From: Hymenoscyphus infarciens
Lineage: Eukaryota; Ascomycota; Leotiomycetes; Helotiales; Helotiaceae
Reading direction: 5' to 3'
DNA length: 64,000 bases
Assembly: GCA_001414345.1 (NCBI GenBank)
Contig: LLCB01000098.1
Location: 62,001 to 126,000, forward strand
Within the stretch, counting starts at the first letter, position 1. Each line of letters opens with the position of its first letter. The position numbers and the translations under genes were made by a program. This document shows, one piece after another, positions 32,485-43,820 of the stretch. The notes below the pieces were generated by a model, which was not told where the DNA came from, searched no databases, and saw only the letters and a list, made by a program, of their open reading frames with translations.

Positions 32485-35319
32485 TAAAAATAATAACTCT
32501 TCTTCGCTAGTAATAGCCTTAATAATATCTCTTTTTAAGCTTATTACTACTCCTTGTTTAGAAGTCGATTTATACTCGATTTAGAATATTACGACGATAT
32601 TCTTATATAGCTAGGTAATTAGAGACTACCTAGACAGCTAGTAATAGTAGGGTTTATTATCTATATAGATAGCTAGTATAAATCGTATTTAAGTATACGT
32701 TAAGAGATTAGAATACGCTAAGTATTTTCTAAGAGTCTTAATAACTCTAGATTTAGTAAATAAGCTAACTTATAATAGTTATCTAAAAGGCTTCTAAATC
32801 TAATCCTACCTCTCTCTCTAATTTAATATTTAATATATTAGAATCTAAAGTAACCTCTAGTCTCTCCTAAGCTCCGCTTCTAAGCGTAGAGCGCTCTCTT
32901 AAGAAATAAAGTTAAGCTCTTACTAAAAGGTCTCTAACTTAGTACTATATACCTAAGAATAGTAAGAAGCTTAAGAATAATAAAGGTAAAGGCCTAGTGC
33001 TTAAAAGCTAGAGAGATTAATAGGACTTCTCTAATATAGATAAGATATAGAGTATAATCTAAGCTATAAAGGCTAAGGATTAAGAAAAAGAATAGAGAAT
33101 TTTAGAGTAAGATAATTAAATTACTTAATTATTAGACCTAGTATAATAAATTAGTTAATAACTACTAAATAATAACTAAAGTCTAAGTCTAATCTAACTT
33201 ATAAGAACACCTCCTTTTACCTCTTTAAACTATTATTATAGGTAAGACTCTACTCCTAATATTCATCTCTTACTATAATCTACTCTACGCCTATAACCTA
33301 AAAGTACCTTAAAAGCCCTTTAACCTATTAAAAGTAAGATTATAGAAAAAATTAAACTTTTAGATAATAGCGTTTCACCTATATATAAGTAATAGAGAAT
33401 ATTAATATATAATTAACTCTATATAAACACTAACTATTATTAAACACCTTTAACTTATAAAGCTCTTATTTAAAGAATAATAACAAAACTTACCTAGAAC
33501 TACTTAGAGCTCTAATATAAGTCTAATATAAGTAAGATAGTATTTAAAGACTATAAAGAGATAATCGAGCTTCTTAATACCTACTATCTAACGAGTTATA
33601 AGAAGGAGGATACCTAGAACGCTTTTTAGTCTCTTTAAATAGAATAGAAGGGTTATATAAGAGAAAGTTTTATAAAATTCAAAAGTCGCTTTTTAAGTAT
33701 TATAATACTTAGAGAAGTATCTAAGTAAGATAAGTTCTACTATATATAAGATAAACTTACGTCTTAGCTCTAAACCTAATTAGTTAATAGTAAGAGGTAC
33801 TAGAATACTAACTTTAATAAAATAGTAAGAGACCTATTATTTATAAATAAGAAATAGCACTATAATACTAAGTTATATATAACTAGTATAATAAGTACTA
33901 AAAAACCTATTATAATAAGCTTATTATACTAAAAGCTTAACACTAACTAAACCTTATCTAGTTCCTTAATAAAACCCTTACTACTCTTATATAGACTTTA
34001 TACTACTTCTTAAAAAACTTCTTAATCTTCTAAACCCCTTACTACTAGTAAAAGATTAAAGACTTTATCTATAGACTAACTCTCTACTAGTATAAAGTAC
34101 TATAATTATAAGAAACCTAAGTATATTAAGCTTAACTATTCTAATCTACCTAGTATTAATAAGATAAAGAAGAATAATTAACCTAAAGAAGAATAACTAC
34201 TTAAAAAGTACTCTAACTCTAACCTAAGTTAGAAGGAAAATAAAGAGGCCTAGGTAAAAATACCTTCTTAAGCCTATATAAATATAATCTATTTAGACTT
34301 AACCTTTCTAAGCTTATAAGAGGAAAACAGTTTCTTATAAATACTACTCTTAGTATATAGAGATATAGTATTAAAATATAAGCTTTAGTAGATATAGAAG
34401 TAAATAAGTACTTGTTTTTAAATCGACTCCTAGCTCTATAATTATTAAAAGTAATAAGTTTAAAGATCTAGAAACTACCTTATTCAGTATCTATTTATAG
34501 ATATAATAATAGTATTAAAAGCTAGGTAAATTAGTTTATATAACTATATCTAAACATAGATAAACGTTATATTTATAACTACTCCTTTATTATCCTAGAC
34601 CTTAGATAATAAGACCTAATTATTAATAATAAGTAGTTAAACTATTTTAAAGTTCTTCTTAACTCTTTAAAGAACTAGATTACTTAGCTAGCTAAATACT
34701 CGTCAACTCCCTACTATAGTAAGGAAATTTTACTTTCTCTTTCTAGCTAGAACTAGAAACCTTTTTTAAATTACTAGTTAGATATAAACTAAAGAGAATA
34801 TACTATCTAGTAATAAGAAAGACGTAAAAAGAGTAGACTTATATATATAGCCGAGTTATTACTTCTATCTATAATAATATCTCTTAAAATTTTAATATCC
34901 GACTTTAGTCTAAAGCCTCTATAAACTACTAGTATAGCCTTAAAAGGCTAGACCTTATACTCTTTTATCTATAAGATAAGCACTAACGTAATATATTATA
35001 ATATAAAACAGCTTAATTTAGAATTTTATATAATAAGCCTCTATAAGTTAGATTAGGTTATTAATAAGAGATTAGCCTCTCTCTAAGACGACGATAAGAC
35101 AAGGGCTCTAATATAGGCCCGACTTCCGAAGTATTACTTATTCTATAAAGACGTGTTCTTAAAAGTAGCTTCTAATAAGCTTTCTCTTTACTATAAATAT
35201 AATTATAAGATTACTTTAAATAAGCTACTTCTTAACTCCTTTTTGCCTCTATATTAACAGTTAACCGCTAAGCTTAAGGCTATAAAAGAGTATCTTATAA
35301 AGAACTTAGATAAGAGGTT

Positions 35320-35800
35320 TATTATTAATAGTAATAGCTCTTTTACCTCTTCTATACTCTTTATTAAAAAGGCTAATAGTAATAAGTTATAGTTCTATAT
35401 TAATTATAAGAAGCTAAATACTCTAACTTAAAATAATCCCTACCTAATCCCTTATATTAATAAGCTCCTTTCTAGGATAAGAATAACTAAAATCTTTACT
35501 AAATTAGATATTAAATAAGCTTTTTATTATATCTAAATAGACTCTAACTTAGAAGAGATAACTATGTTTAAAACTAGGTATAGTATATATAAATATAAGG
35601 TCTTTTCTTTTAAACTCTATAATAACCTTACTACCTATTAATATTATATAAATAACGTCTTAATTAACTATCTAGATAACTTCTATATTGCTTACTTAAA
35701 TAATATTTTAATTTATTTAAATACTATTAAAGAATATAAGAAATAAGTTAAGAAGGTTTTAAATTAGCTCTAAGAAGTAGGACTTTAAGTAGATATTAAG
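35320..35800 (+). pseudogene. Reverse transcriptase region of the chromovirus
   Basis: The plus-strand frame from about 35341 keeps the order of Gypsy RT motifs despite stops: a FIKK-like segment, FYINYKKLNTLT, FTKLDIK, TRYSIYKYKVFSFKLYNNLT and YLNNILIYL, the decayed form of the YLDDILIYS catalytic box with Asp-to-Asn changes. The catalytic box is therefore lost as well as the frame. Confidence 0.8.
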
Positions 35801-36099
35801 AAAAGTAAATTTAGTATTACTAGAGTTAAATACTTAAGATTTATCTTAACTATAAAAGGACTTAAAGTTAACTTAGAAAAAGTAGAGCCTTTATAAAACT
35901 AGGTCTAACCTAATACTATAATAGGTGTAAAGTCTTACCTAAGGTTTATAAGATTCTATAAATAATTTATTAAAGGTTATACTAAAATCGCTAAACCTTT
36001 AACTACGATAATACACTCTATAAAGCCGTTTCTATAGATACTTAAATATAATAAAGCCTTTGAAGTGCTAAGGACTTAGCTACTTACTATATAAACCTT

Positions 36100-37400
36100 A
36101 TACTACTTTAACCCTAATTATAATATAAAGGTAGAAATAGACTTCTTAAAAGAAGTAATAGTAGGTATATTCTTATAATAATATAATAGCTTTTAGTACT
36201 CTATTAGGTTCTACTTACACGTCTTAGTTAGCTATAAATTAAACTAGGAGATCTATAATAAAGAGCTATCTACTATTATAGAAGCTTTTAAGAAATAGCG
36301 TCTTAAACTTATATTATATTAAAAGCGTATTAATATATATTTAGATTATAGATTATTAGAATACTTTATAATAACTAAGCTACTTATAGCTAAATAAGTC
36401 TAATAGATAGAGTTTCTATTAAACTTTAACTTCTAGATCTAATTCACGTCTAAGAAGAGTAATTAAAAAGCAGATATATTAACCTAATATAAGTAAGACC
36501 TAAAAACCTATAATTAAACTAAAGTAGATAGCTGCTTATATACCCTTTTAGTACTTAATTATTTAAACCTTTAAATTAATATTAAACTTACTTAGACCTT
36601 TTTATAAGAATAGTCTACCTCTCTTAATATAATTTAATTAGACGATATTCTAGAAATAAGTTTAAATATAATTTAAAAGTTAAAAGAAGATAACCTATAC
36701 TCCTTTTAAAAAGAACGTTATTAACTTTTAGATAGATACTACCTCTTATTAGATAATTTACTACTCTTTAAGAATCGACTTTATATTTAAAAGAATACTA
36801 AACTCTATATAAAACTAATCTAAGAAGTTTATAACTAAGTATCTAGTACTTATCTAAGTATAAAAAAGATATACTAGTTATTAGTATAATACTACTACTA
36901 GGCTAGAATGTTTTTAAACTATAGAAGGTACGTAGGGAATTATTAAGCTTATAAATACTCCTATTCTTAATAAACTAAGTAATAAGGCTTTCTTTACTCT
37001 CTATCTATACTTAACTATTCTATATAACATTTATATATAGACTTTAAATTATTCCTAAAAGATAAATATAGATTTAATACTATATTAGTATTTATCGACT
37101 AACTTAGAAAAGATTTGGTATTAATACTCTATTACTTAACTATAGATACTAAAGGACTAGCTAAACTTTTTATTTAATAGATTTACTATTTTAGCTACTA
37201 CTCTAAATCGATTATATCTAATTAAGAACCTTAATTTATATTATTATTTTAGACTAAATTTTATTAAATAATTAGTATTAAGTTTAAGCTTAGTACTACT
37301 TACTATAAATAGATAGATAAATAAATAGAGATAATAAACCAATATATTAATTAGAAACTAAGGCTCTTTATAACCTACTATTAAGATAACTAGAGTAAAT
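36100..37400 (+). pseudogene. RNase H and integrase region of the chromovirus
   Basis: RNase H traces: YYFNPNYNIKVEIDF near 36110, then IYNKELSTIIEAFKK near 36250. Integrase traces: a Y-Y/Y-K-Y-S zinc-binding remnant near 36890-36970, then HLYIDFKLFL and YRFNTILVFID near 37030-37090, followed by DTKGLAKLFI. The order after RT is that of Ty3/Gypsy, not Copia. Confidence 0.72.
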
Positions 37401-37929
37401 TAATCCTTTTAATAGATAAAGTATAAATAATACTTCTATACTTATCTATTAGTATAACCCCTTATTAGCTTAAGTTCGAACTCGACTTAAAGACTTTATA
37501 AGACTAGAATATACTAAAGACTTCTATTCTCTAGGAATAACTTAACTATAATAAGGTAGTAAAAGTAGCTTAATATATATACTCTACTTAGAGGATAGTT
37601 AAAGATAATATAAGTAAGGCTTAGAAAAAGATAGAGAATAGTATAAACTAGTACTAAAGAGCTATTAACTAGGACGTTAGAGATAAAGTCTACTTATCTA
37701 TTAAGAATCTTAAGATAAATCGTTCTAGCTAAAAGCTTGCTAAATAGTAGATAAGACCTTTTAAAATACTAGAACGTATAAGACACTTCTATAAGCTAAA
37801 ACTTTTTAAAGGCTTATTAATTTATAATGTTTTCGCTTCTAATATACTTTTAAAAGATCTAAACACCTCTCTACTAGAATAAGAGGCTCTAAAGCCTTTA
37901 CTAGATATTATTAAAAGTATATAAGAATA

Positions 37930-38100
37930 GGAGATATAAGAAATACTTAGTAGTAGACTTTTTAGAAGACAGCTATAGTACTAGGTAAAATAGGTTAAAT
38001 ATAATTCAAATCCTACTTAGTATCCTATAAATAATTTTTAGAGTTTACTATATCATCTAAGAGACTTTTATACTAAATATCTAGAAGAGCTAGGACTACT
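37930..38100 (+). pseudogene. Chromodomain remnant at the integrase C-terminus
   Basis: The frame reads EILSSRLFRRQL, VK, YNSNPT, YPINNF and LLYHLRDFYTKY with stops where Trp or Gln would be expected. This matches the integrase-linked chromodomain of fungal chromoviruses, which directs insertion to heterochromatin. Confidence 0.65.
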
Positions 38101-39582
38101 CTAACACTTCTCTAAATAGCTTAATATATAGGAATTAGATAAGAATTAGATAAAAGAGTTAATTTATAATATTAATACCCTTTAATTCTAGTTACTCTTA
38201 GTAAAGAACTTATAATAAAAACCTAAGATAAAATACTAACTAGTAAGAATATTTAAAATTAATAAAGTAAAAAACTAAGACTAAGTTACTACTAGAATAG
38301 GGCCTACTAACCCTCTCTAGGCCGTAGCCTCTCCTTTCTCTAACTTATTATCCTCCTCTCTACTCTTTTAAGTATAAGAAGCCTAAATTAGCTCTTCCTC
38401 TACTACCTTCTTCTTATAAGGACGCTTCTTACCTTAATAACCTCTTATAACTAGCTTTAAGAGGGACACCTATAAACTCTTTAAGTAGGCTTTAAAGAGG
38501 ACCTAAACCTAGGTTTAGATAGAGGTCCTACTCTCTATAGTATAGTATAAGGACTATTAAATATTAGAAACTAAAACCCCTCTAATAAGTAAGAGGTACT
38601 TATAGTAACCTTAGTATAAAGCGTCTAAGTCTTCTCTAAGAGAGCGAACTATACCTCTAAACTATTCTTTAGTACCTCTATACTAGTAACGACTAATACC
38701 TTATCTAAGGCCTTAGTAGCCTTCTTAACCTTCCTCTTCTCCTCCTTACTCTAAAGCTTACTAAACTCCTTTCTAATAAACTATAGTAACTACCTAAGTT
38801 AGAATAGATTTAGTATATATTTAGAATTAAACTTACTAAAATATATATAGTATTCTACTCTATATAGTACTTATACTTCTTCAACTTTAGCTTCTTAAAA
38901 GCGTATATATAATCTCTATTCTAAGATTTTATCTAAAAGTACTAAACGTAGTAGACTTAGTAGGTAGTTAGAAGCGTACTAGGAGGACATAGAAGAGGTA
39001 TTTTACTATATTAGATTAGCTCTAAATCAGGTCTAATTAAGGAGGGAAAAACTTACTTTTATATATATATATATAATATATATATATATTCTAAAAAGAT
39101 AAGTTAATATATAAAGATATATCTAATTAAAAGGTATTCTTACTATTTATATTATTTAAATAAAAAGAAAAGAAGAAGAGAAGTTAGAATTAAGGAAAAG
39201 TTACCTACTAATATACTACTTATAATAATAGCTGTTGCTTTATAATTATTATTTATCGCTTAATAATTACTATTATAATATACGATAATAGTAAGAATAC
39301 GATAACTCTATAGCAGTGTACCGCTTTCTACCTACTAGCTAATTATCAGCTTCTCTTCTATTTATATCCTATTATTATATAGTATATAGTAGTAAATAAA
39401 GAGCGATTAGCTCTTAAATAATAATACTACTAGCTACCGACTCTACCTTAACTACTAGATACTATAATAGTAAGATAACTTATATTCTTTATAATAAAAA
39501 GATAAATAATACTCTAATCAACTCAATACTATACCGATCGCTAACTGAAGACTTAAGACAAGTCTTTTTAAAGAAGAGGGAA
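38100..39582 (+). other. Extra internal segment before the 3' LTR, ending in the polypurine tract
   Basis: About 1.45 kb separates the chromodomain from the 3' LTR. Its first half is pyrimidine- and Leu/Ser-codon-rich (about 38270-39000); no domain is readable. The last bases (about 39570-39582) form the purine tract used to prime plus-strand synthesis. Confidence 0.5.
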
Positions 39583-40079
39583 TATAATAGCATACTATTC
39601 TAGATTATTATATAATAGCTAGATTATTATATAATAGCACTATCTAGAATTATTAGTATTTACGAAACTACTGATATCTTTAAGCAGTGCCGATACCTCT
39701 AATACCCCTTTAGCCGAGATTATAGAATGACTAATACTTATATAAGTAAAGTACTAAAGGTATTAATATCTAACATTTATATATAGAAGGGATTAAGGTC
39801 TAGATATTATATATTTAGCTTTCTAAAGAATCAGAGGTTATATATTTAGCTTTTTAGCTCTTATTATTTAGTATTAGCTATATTAGATAAGGCTCGGTTA
39901 TTATTATTATTAGAACTTAGAAGCTTCTAACCTTCTTATATATAGACGTTTATATTAGATATAGTAGAGAGACAGTTATTGTTTTCTTCTATATTAGAGC
40001 CTAGTATCTATATATATTATTCTACTATACGTACTCCTATATGCCTTTACTATAGTTATATATATTTCGTGCTATTATA
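39583..40079 (+). repeat. 3' LTR (497 bp)
   Basis: It begins TATAATAGCATACTATTC and ends GCTATTATA, the same length as the 5' LTR and collinear with it. It is followed by ATAAT (40080-40084), the target duplication. Confidence 0.88.
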
Positions 40080-41010
40080 ATAATTTACCTATTATCTTAT
40101 ATTTAAAAAAGCTTTACTAAAAAAATTATTATTTTAATTTAAGTTAGTCTATAATATATATAAAGTTTTATCTATCTTTATCTACTACTTCTACTTCTAC
40201 TTTTATACTCTTTTATTCTACTTTTTACTTAATATATCTTCTTCTAGTCTAGAATATAAAGAGATAAAAATCTTAAATAAATTACTTTTAGAAGAGATAT
40301 ATCTACTTTATATAAATTATACTAAGAGCTAGTATAAGCAGTATAATATATCTATTTATAGTAGTAATTAGCTATTTTAGAAAGAACTCTATAAATTAAA
40401 AGTTATTAAGAATATAAGAGAGTAGAAGAGATTAAATAAAAAGATAGAAAGAGATATAACTCTATTATATCTAGTATAAGAAGTGTAATTAGCTTTAATT
40501 TAGCTTTTAATATCTTAGTACTTCTAAACTAGTTTAGTAGTATTATAGTTTAAAGCTACTTAGATTTTATTCTAAAACTACTAATCACGTTTATATATAA
40601 AGTATAAGAATAGCTAAAGAGATAATATATTACTACTAAATACCTAGAAACTAGCCTAAGCTCTTAAATCTAACTTTAACGACTTTATCTTAGTACTATA
40701 TCTCTAGTTTAAGATACTCTCTTAGGAATTTAATATATATTATTCCTTTTAACTACTTTGAGAAATATATCTAGCAAAGTGCTTTATTCGTAGTTATCTA
40801 AAGTTCTGATTCTATAGATATAATTTAGTCTAAATAAGAGAATATAGAATATTAGAGCTACGTGACTAGCTAATATTCACAGGGTTTGTTCTGCTATTAG
40901 TCAAAATAATACTATTCAGTAGTTATTTTAAGTGAATTTCTACGTTATAGGTGCTCTGGCGCAACGGGGGTACCTTATGTATTACTCAGACCAACAGCTG
41001 GTAGTATAAC

Positions 41011-41946
41011 CCCCTGGTGCTTGGTCTTCAGCGGAGGATTATTTAGCAAAAAATCCCAACATCACCTCGGCTCCAAGCAAAGAAAAGTTAAGTTGCATAT
41101 ACAACATGACAGCCACCAACCACAGCAGCGTTTTGGCCAGTGTTTTTGGTTTCCCATCCTAGCCTAGCCTAGAGGTCAGGCTAGGATAGGCTAAGTAAAC
41201 CTTTATTAATAAATTAATAAATATATAGTAAATAAAATACTAAAAAGAACCATAGACCGTGTTCTAGTAGTACTTAACCCTCTTTTATCTAATAAACAAG
41301 TCATTTATAACTAGCGTTACTTATTATATACTTATAAGTAAAAAAACACGGAGTTCACCCAGGCTAAAGGAAAATATCCAGAAAGTGCCAAGAGGCGGGG
41401 AAAGCCAATTCACTGGTTTTGGCTATGATGAAATTTAAGCCAGCCAAATGATCATCTTGCGGTGTGAAGAAATCCACCATTTTCGTCCACTTTCACGTAG
41501 TATCTTTCTACCTCGTGGCCCCCAAGTTCCCTCCAAGATGCGGAGAACTGTAACGAGACCTACGACTATCGCGGTAGTCCGGAGGGGAATGCAGGTTCAC
41601 AGGTGTTACGGCCTCGGCTAGAGCGAAAGAAATTCCATTGAAACGTGGTTCAAGAAGGGGAAGTTGGTCGGAATTTACCGTGGAGGAAGTGTACAGAAAT
41701 TAGAAATGGCCTATCGTGTTTACTTTACTCCCGTCTTTTGAAGTGCTACGAAGTTCTAGACTTTGATTATGGAGGGGTACTCTATATATGTTGCCACTTC
41801 TGTCCTACTTGAGAATAACATAAATTTGAACACTTTCCAGTCTTTCATTTGCAACTCACTTCAAGTCTCTTCTTCTCTATCCAAAACCAGGACCTCAACG
41901 AAAACCAAATTATCAACATCCCATTCTCCTCGATCCACGTCTCAAA
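41011..41946. promoter_or_regulatory. Upstream region of the HsbA-like gene
   Basis: AT-rich decay ends near 41010-41350 and normal composition returns. A short palindromic cluster with CCTAGCCTAGCCTAGAGG and GGCTAGGATAGGCTA lies at about 41157-41195. A TATA-like box (CTCTATATATG) occurs at about 41779-41789, roughly 160 bases before the start codon, a plausible core promoter. No other gene is visible. Confidence 0.45.
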
Positions 41947-42539
41947 ATGGTCGCCCTCAAGCACCTTCTCCTCCTCGTCTCCACCGTCACCGCAGCGGTC
42001 ATCACAAAGCGAGATATCAACACCTACTTCAACGACCTCGACGCTCTAAACACCAAGTGCGTCGCCATAATCCCAATCGTCAACAGCTGGACCGGCGACG
42101 TCGACGGTGCCATCAAAATAAACGCAAGTCCCTTCCACTCCTCCACCACCCTTTCCCCACATCTCTAACACACCCCCAGACAGCTCAGAACGCAATCAAC
42201 GCCGCCGTAGTCCAAGCCGGCATCGATACACTCGCCATCTTCACCCCCATCACCGATGACCAAACCAATACTCTTTTCGGAAAGGTCGACACCATAACCG
42301 CCAATCTGGGCACCCTCTCGAATGCTTTCAAGGCCAAGAAACCGATTTTTGATAAAGCGGGCTTCAATTCGGTTGTTGTGAACCAGATCACTACTGTTTC
42401 TGCTAGTTTCCATACTTTGTCCGTTGGGACGTCGAAGTTGGTGGGGTTTGGGTATCAGGCTACTGCTACGGCGAAGGCGAATGCTATTAATGGTATACTT
42501 GTGGATTTGCTTGCTTTCTTTGGTGGGGTTGTTGCTTAG
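41947..42539 (+). CDS. HsbA-like secreted hydrophobic-surface-binding protein
   Basis: Two exons (41947-42123 and 42180-42539) give 178 residues. The first residues (MVALKHLLLLVSTVTAAV) are a clear signal peptide, followed by a Lys-Arg site (TKRD) that Kex2-type proteases could cut. The mature part is Ala/Thr/Ile-rich and helical (TAQNAINAAVVQAGIDTLAI; LGTLSNAFKAKKPIFDKAGF) and ends LVDLLAFFGGVVA. This matches the HsbA / cell-wall galactomannoprotein Mp1-like family (PF12296), whose members coat hydrophobic surfaces or the cell wall. The intron keeps the frame only with a GC donor (AAC then GCAAGT) and an ordinary CCCCAG acceptor, with CTAAC before it. The protein is expected to be secreted; its partner is unknown. 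Confidence 0.85.
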
Positions 42540-42984
42540 ATATTTGTTGAAGATGGAACCTGAAGGATGGGGATGGGGATGGCGAGTTGGGGAGTTGGGG
42601 GGTTGAGGTTGAGAGGCAAGAAAAGTTTTCAGAGCTTGGAAATTTTCTAGATGGACAAGCAATCAGAATAAGATCAAATATAAGAATTCACTTGACGGGA
42701 AACAAAATACCTGTATGCTTACTGGTTTCCATCCAAAGGTTTAGGTCTTTGCTTTCCGTACGCCTACTCCCCAAGCATAGTACCATAAGGTTTGGGATAA
42801 TGAGAAACACTGTTCCTCAATGCTCCCAGACCTTCTGGATTCATAAATGCGATTGCCCGAGAATGTTTCAAGTAATAAGAGAGACAAGCTGTCGAGAACA
42901 ATGACCGAGAAATGTAAAGACTTGAGCATCGAATGTATATTGGGGTATCAAATTTTATTACTTCTCTGGTGAGGCCAAGCACTA
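42540..42984. other. Convergent 3' spacer between HsbA-like gene and ISY1
   Basis: Both neighbouring genes end towards this 445-base stretch. It has a G-rich run at about 42565-42612 and otherwise nothing distinctive. Confidence 0.5.
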
Positions 42985-43820
42985 TCAACCCAACTTATCA
43001 AGCAATCTGCGACGTCTCCTCTCCACGAGTTCCTCTTGTACTTCATCAGGCGTGGGTAACCTCCAAGCCTCTCCGTCTCCAGCGTCGCCTGGTAATGGTT
43101 CCCATCCTTTCGGGGCGTGCCCATCCTTTCCAGCAAGGAGATTCTTGAAGGCTTCCTTCTCCTTCAGCAGTTCATAGTCCAGCAGGCTACCATCTTCCTC
43201 GTCGAGATTATAACCATAATATGAAGCGTCCACCTGTTTCCGCAAATCTGACCTCGCATCCAGAGGTTTATCTTCTCGAGGTTTCGAGGTAGCAGCTTCA
43301 AACATCTCTTTGACTCCAGGGAGTTCTTTTGCCCTTCCAAAATATCTGTGCAAAAGGTCAGCAAGAACCCCTTGCAAACATGATCCGAACCACATACCTA
43401 TAGCCCTTCCCACCCCCCGGAATCTCCCTCCCCTCCTCATCATAAACCTTCCCCCCACCCCTCATATAGTTCGGGCCGCCCAAATTCCTAATCTGCACCT
43501 CCCACATATGTTTCTCCCTCATCGCCTTATTAATTTCATCATTCAAATCGCGGATCATGAAATCGCTCAGAGAAGTTTCCTGGATCCGGCTAACTTTTCG
43601 GGAGATCTCCTTGAGAACTTGGCCTCGCCATTTTTCGCAGGTGGGGATGGATGTCACTTCCGTGATCATCTTTGGGCGACGGGTTCGTCCTGCATCGATA
43701 ATTCCGAGGTCTGCTGCTTGGGCTTCGCGGAAACGGAAGAGCATTGATTGCGCTTTTTCGGAATTTCGCGCCTGGGGAGGTTAGTTTTGGTATTGGGGGT
43801 GGAAGGGGGGTATGTACCAT
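42985..43820 (-). CDS. ISY1: Pre-mRNA-splicing factor ISY1
   Basis: Three exons are required: 43820-43818 (only the ATG), 43771-43398 and 43345-42985, giving 245 residues. Joining the bare ATG to GCGCGAAATTCC gives MARNSEKAQSMLFRFREAQA, the highly conserved ISY1 start. The second junction yields GKGYRYFGRAKELPGV. The body has the family pattern TRRPKMITEVTSIPTCEKWR, DFMIRDLNDEINKAMREKHM and EVQIRNLGGPNYMRG, then a diverged acidic linker and a basic tail (ELVERRRRRLLDKLG). ISY1 belongs to the NineTeen-complex-associated factors of the catalytic spliceosome and influences splicing fidelity in the nucleus. Length fits the fungal family. The start-codon-only exon is explained by strong GTACAT and CCCCAG sites and by the otherwise missing conserved N-terminus. 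Confidence 0.93.

Larger units (their letters stand above)
31988..40079 (+). mobile_element. RIP-degraded Ty3/Gypsy chromovirus with two LTRs
   Basis: The element is 8092 bp with two 497-bp LTRs (31988-32484 and 39583-40079) and ATAAT on both sides as target duplication. A purine tract (AAAGAAGAGGGAA) sits directly before the 3' LTR. The internal order is Gypsy-type on the plus strand: a decayed zinc knuckle (about 34090-34140, Cys codons now Tyr), reverse transcriptase (about 35330-35800), RNase H (about 36100-36340), integrase zinc-binding and core region (about 36890-37400) and a chromodomain (about 37930-38100). Stops TAA/TAG are everywhere and TA dinucleotides dominate. LTR differences are mostly transitions. 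The element is dead; the state fits RIP of a once high-copy retrotransposon. Confidence 0.9.
31835..40660 (+). mobile_element. TIR element copy A, split by an LTR retrotransposon
   Basis: Left part 31835-31987 and right part 40085-40660 together form an element of about 0.7 kb. The left end contains ATCTCTTTAGCTCTTTTTAT and the right end carries its inverted counterpart (ATAAGAATAGCTAAAGAGAT). The interior matches, in reverse orientation, the second copy at 63.2-64.0 kb, including a CTACTACTTCTACTTCTAC tract near 40180. The retrotransposon at 31988-40079 interrupts it with a five-base target duplication. It is heavily decayed with no intact frame. Confidence 0.55.
31650..41010. mobile_element. 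Outermost layer of nested transposon block, with direct terminal repeats
   Basis: About 31665-31840 and 40857-41005 are diverged direct repeats in the same orientation. Both contain CACGTGACT/TACGTGACT, AATAATACTATTCAGT, a TGCTCT(A/G)GCG block and a TATTAC...CAGCTGG/TAGCTAG end. This is LTR-like, but the interior left after removing the inner elements is only about 200 bases (40660-40850). It could be a short LTR-type element or two related insertions. Divergence fits C-to-T/G-to-A decay. Ends are approximate. Confidence 0.5.

Noticed and set aside
31988..40079. Copia-type retrotransposon
   Set aside because: Integrase follows RNase H and a chromodomain remnant is present, which fits Ty3/Gypsy order.
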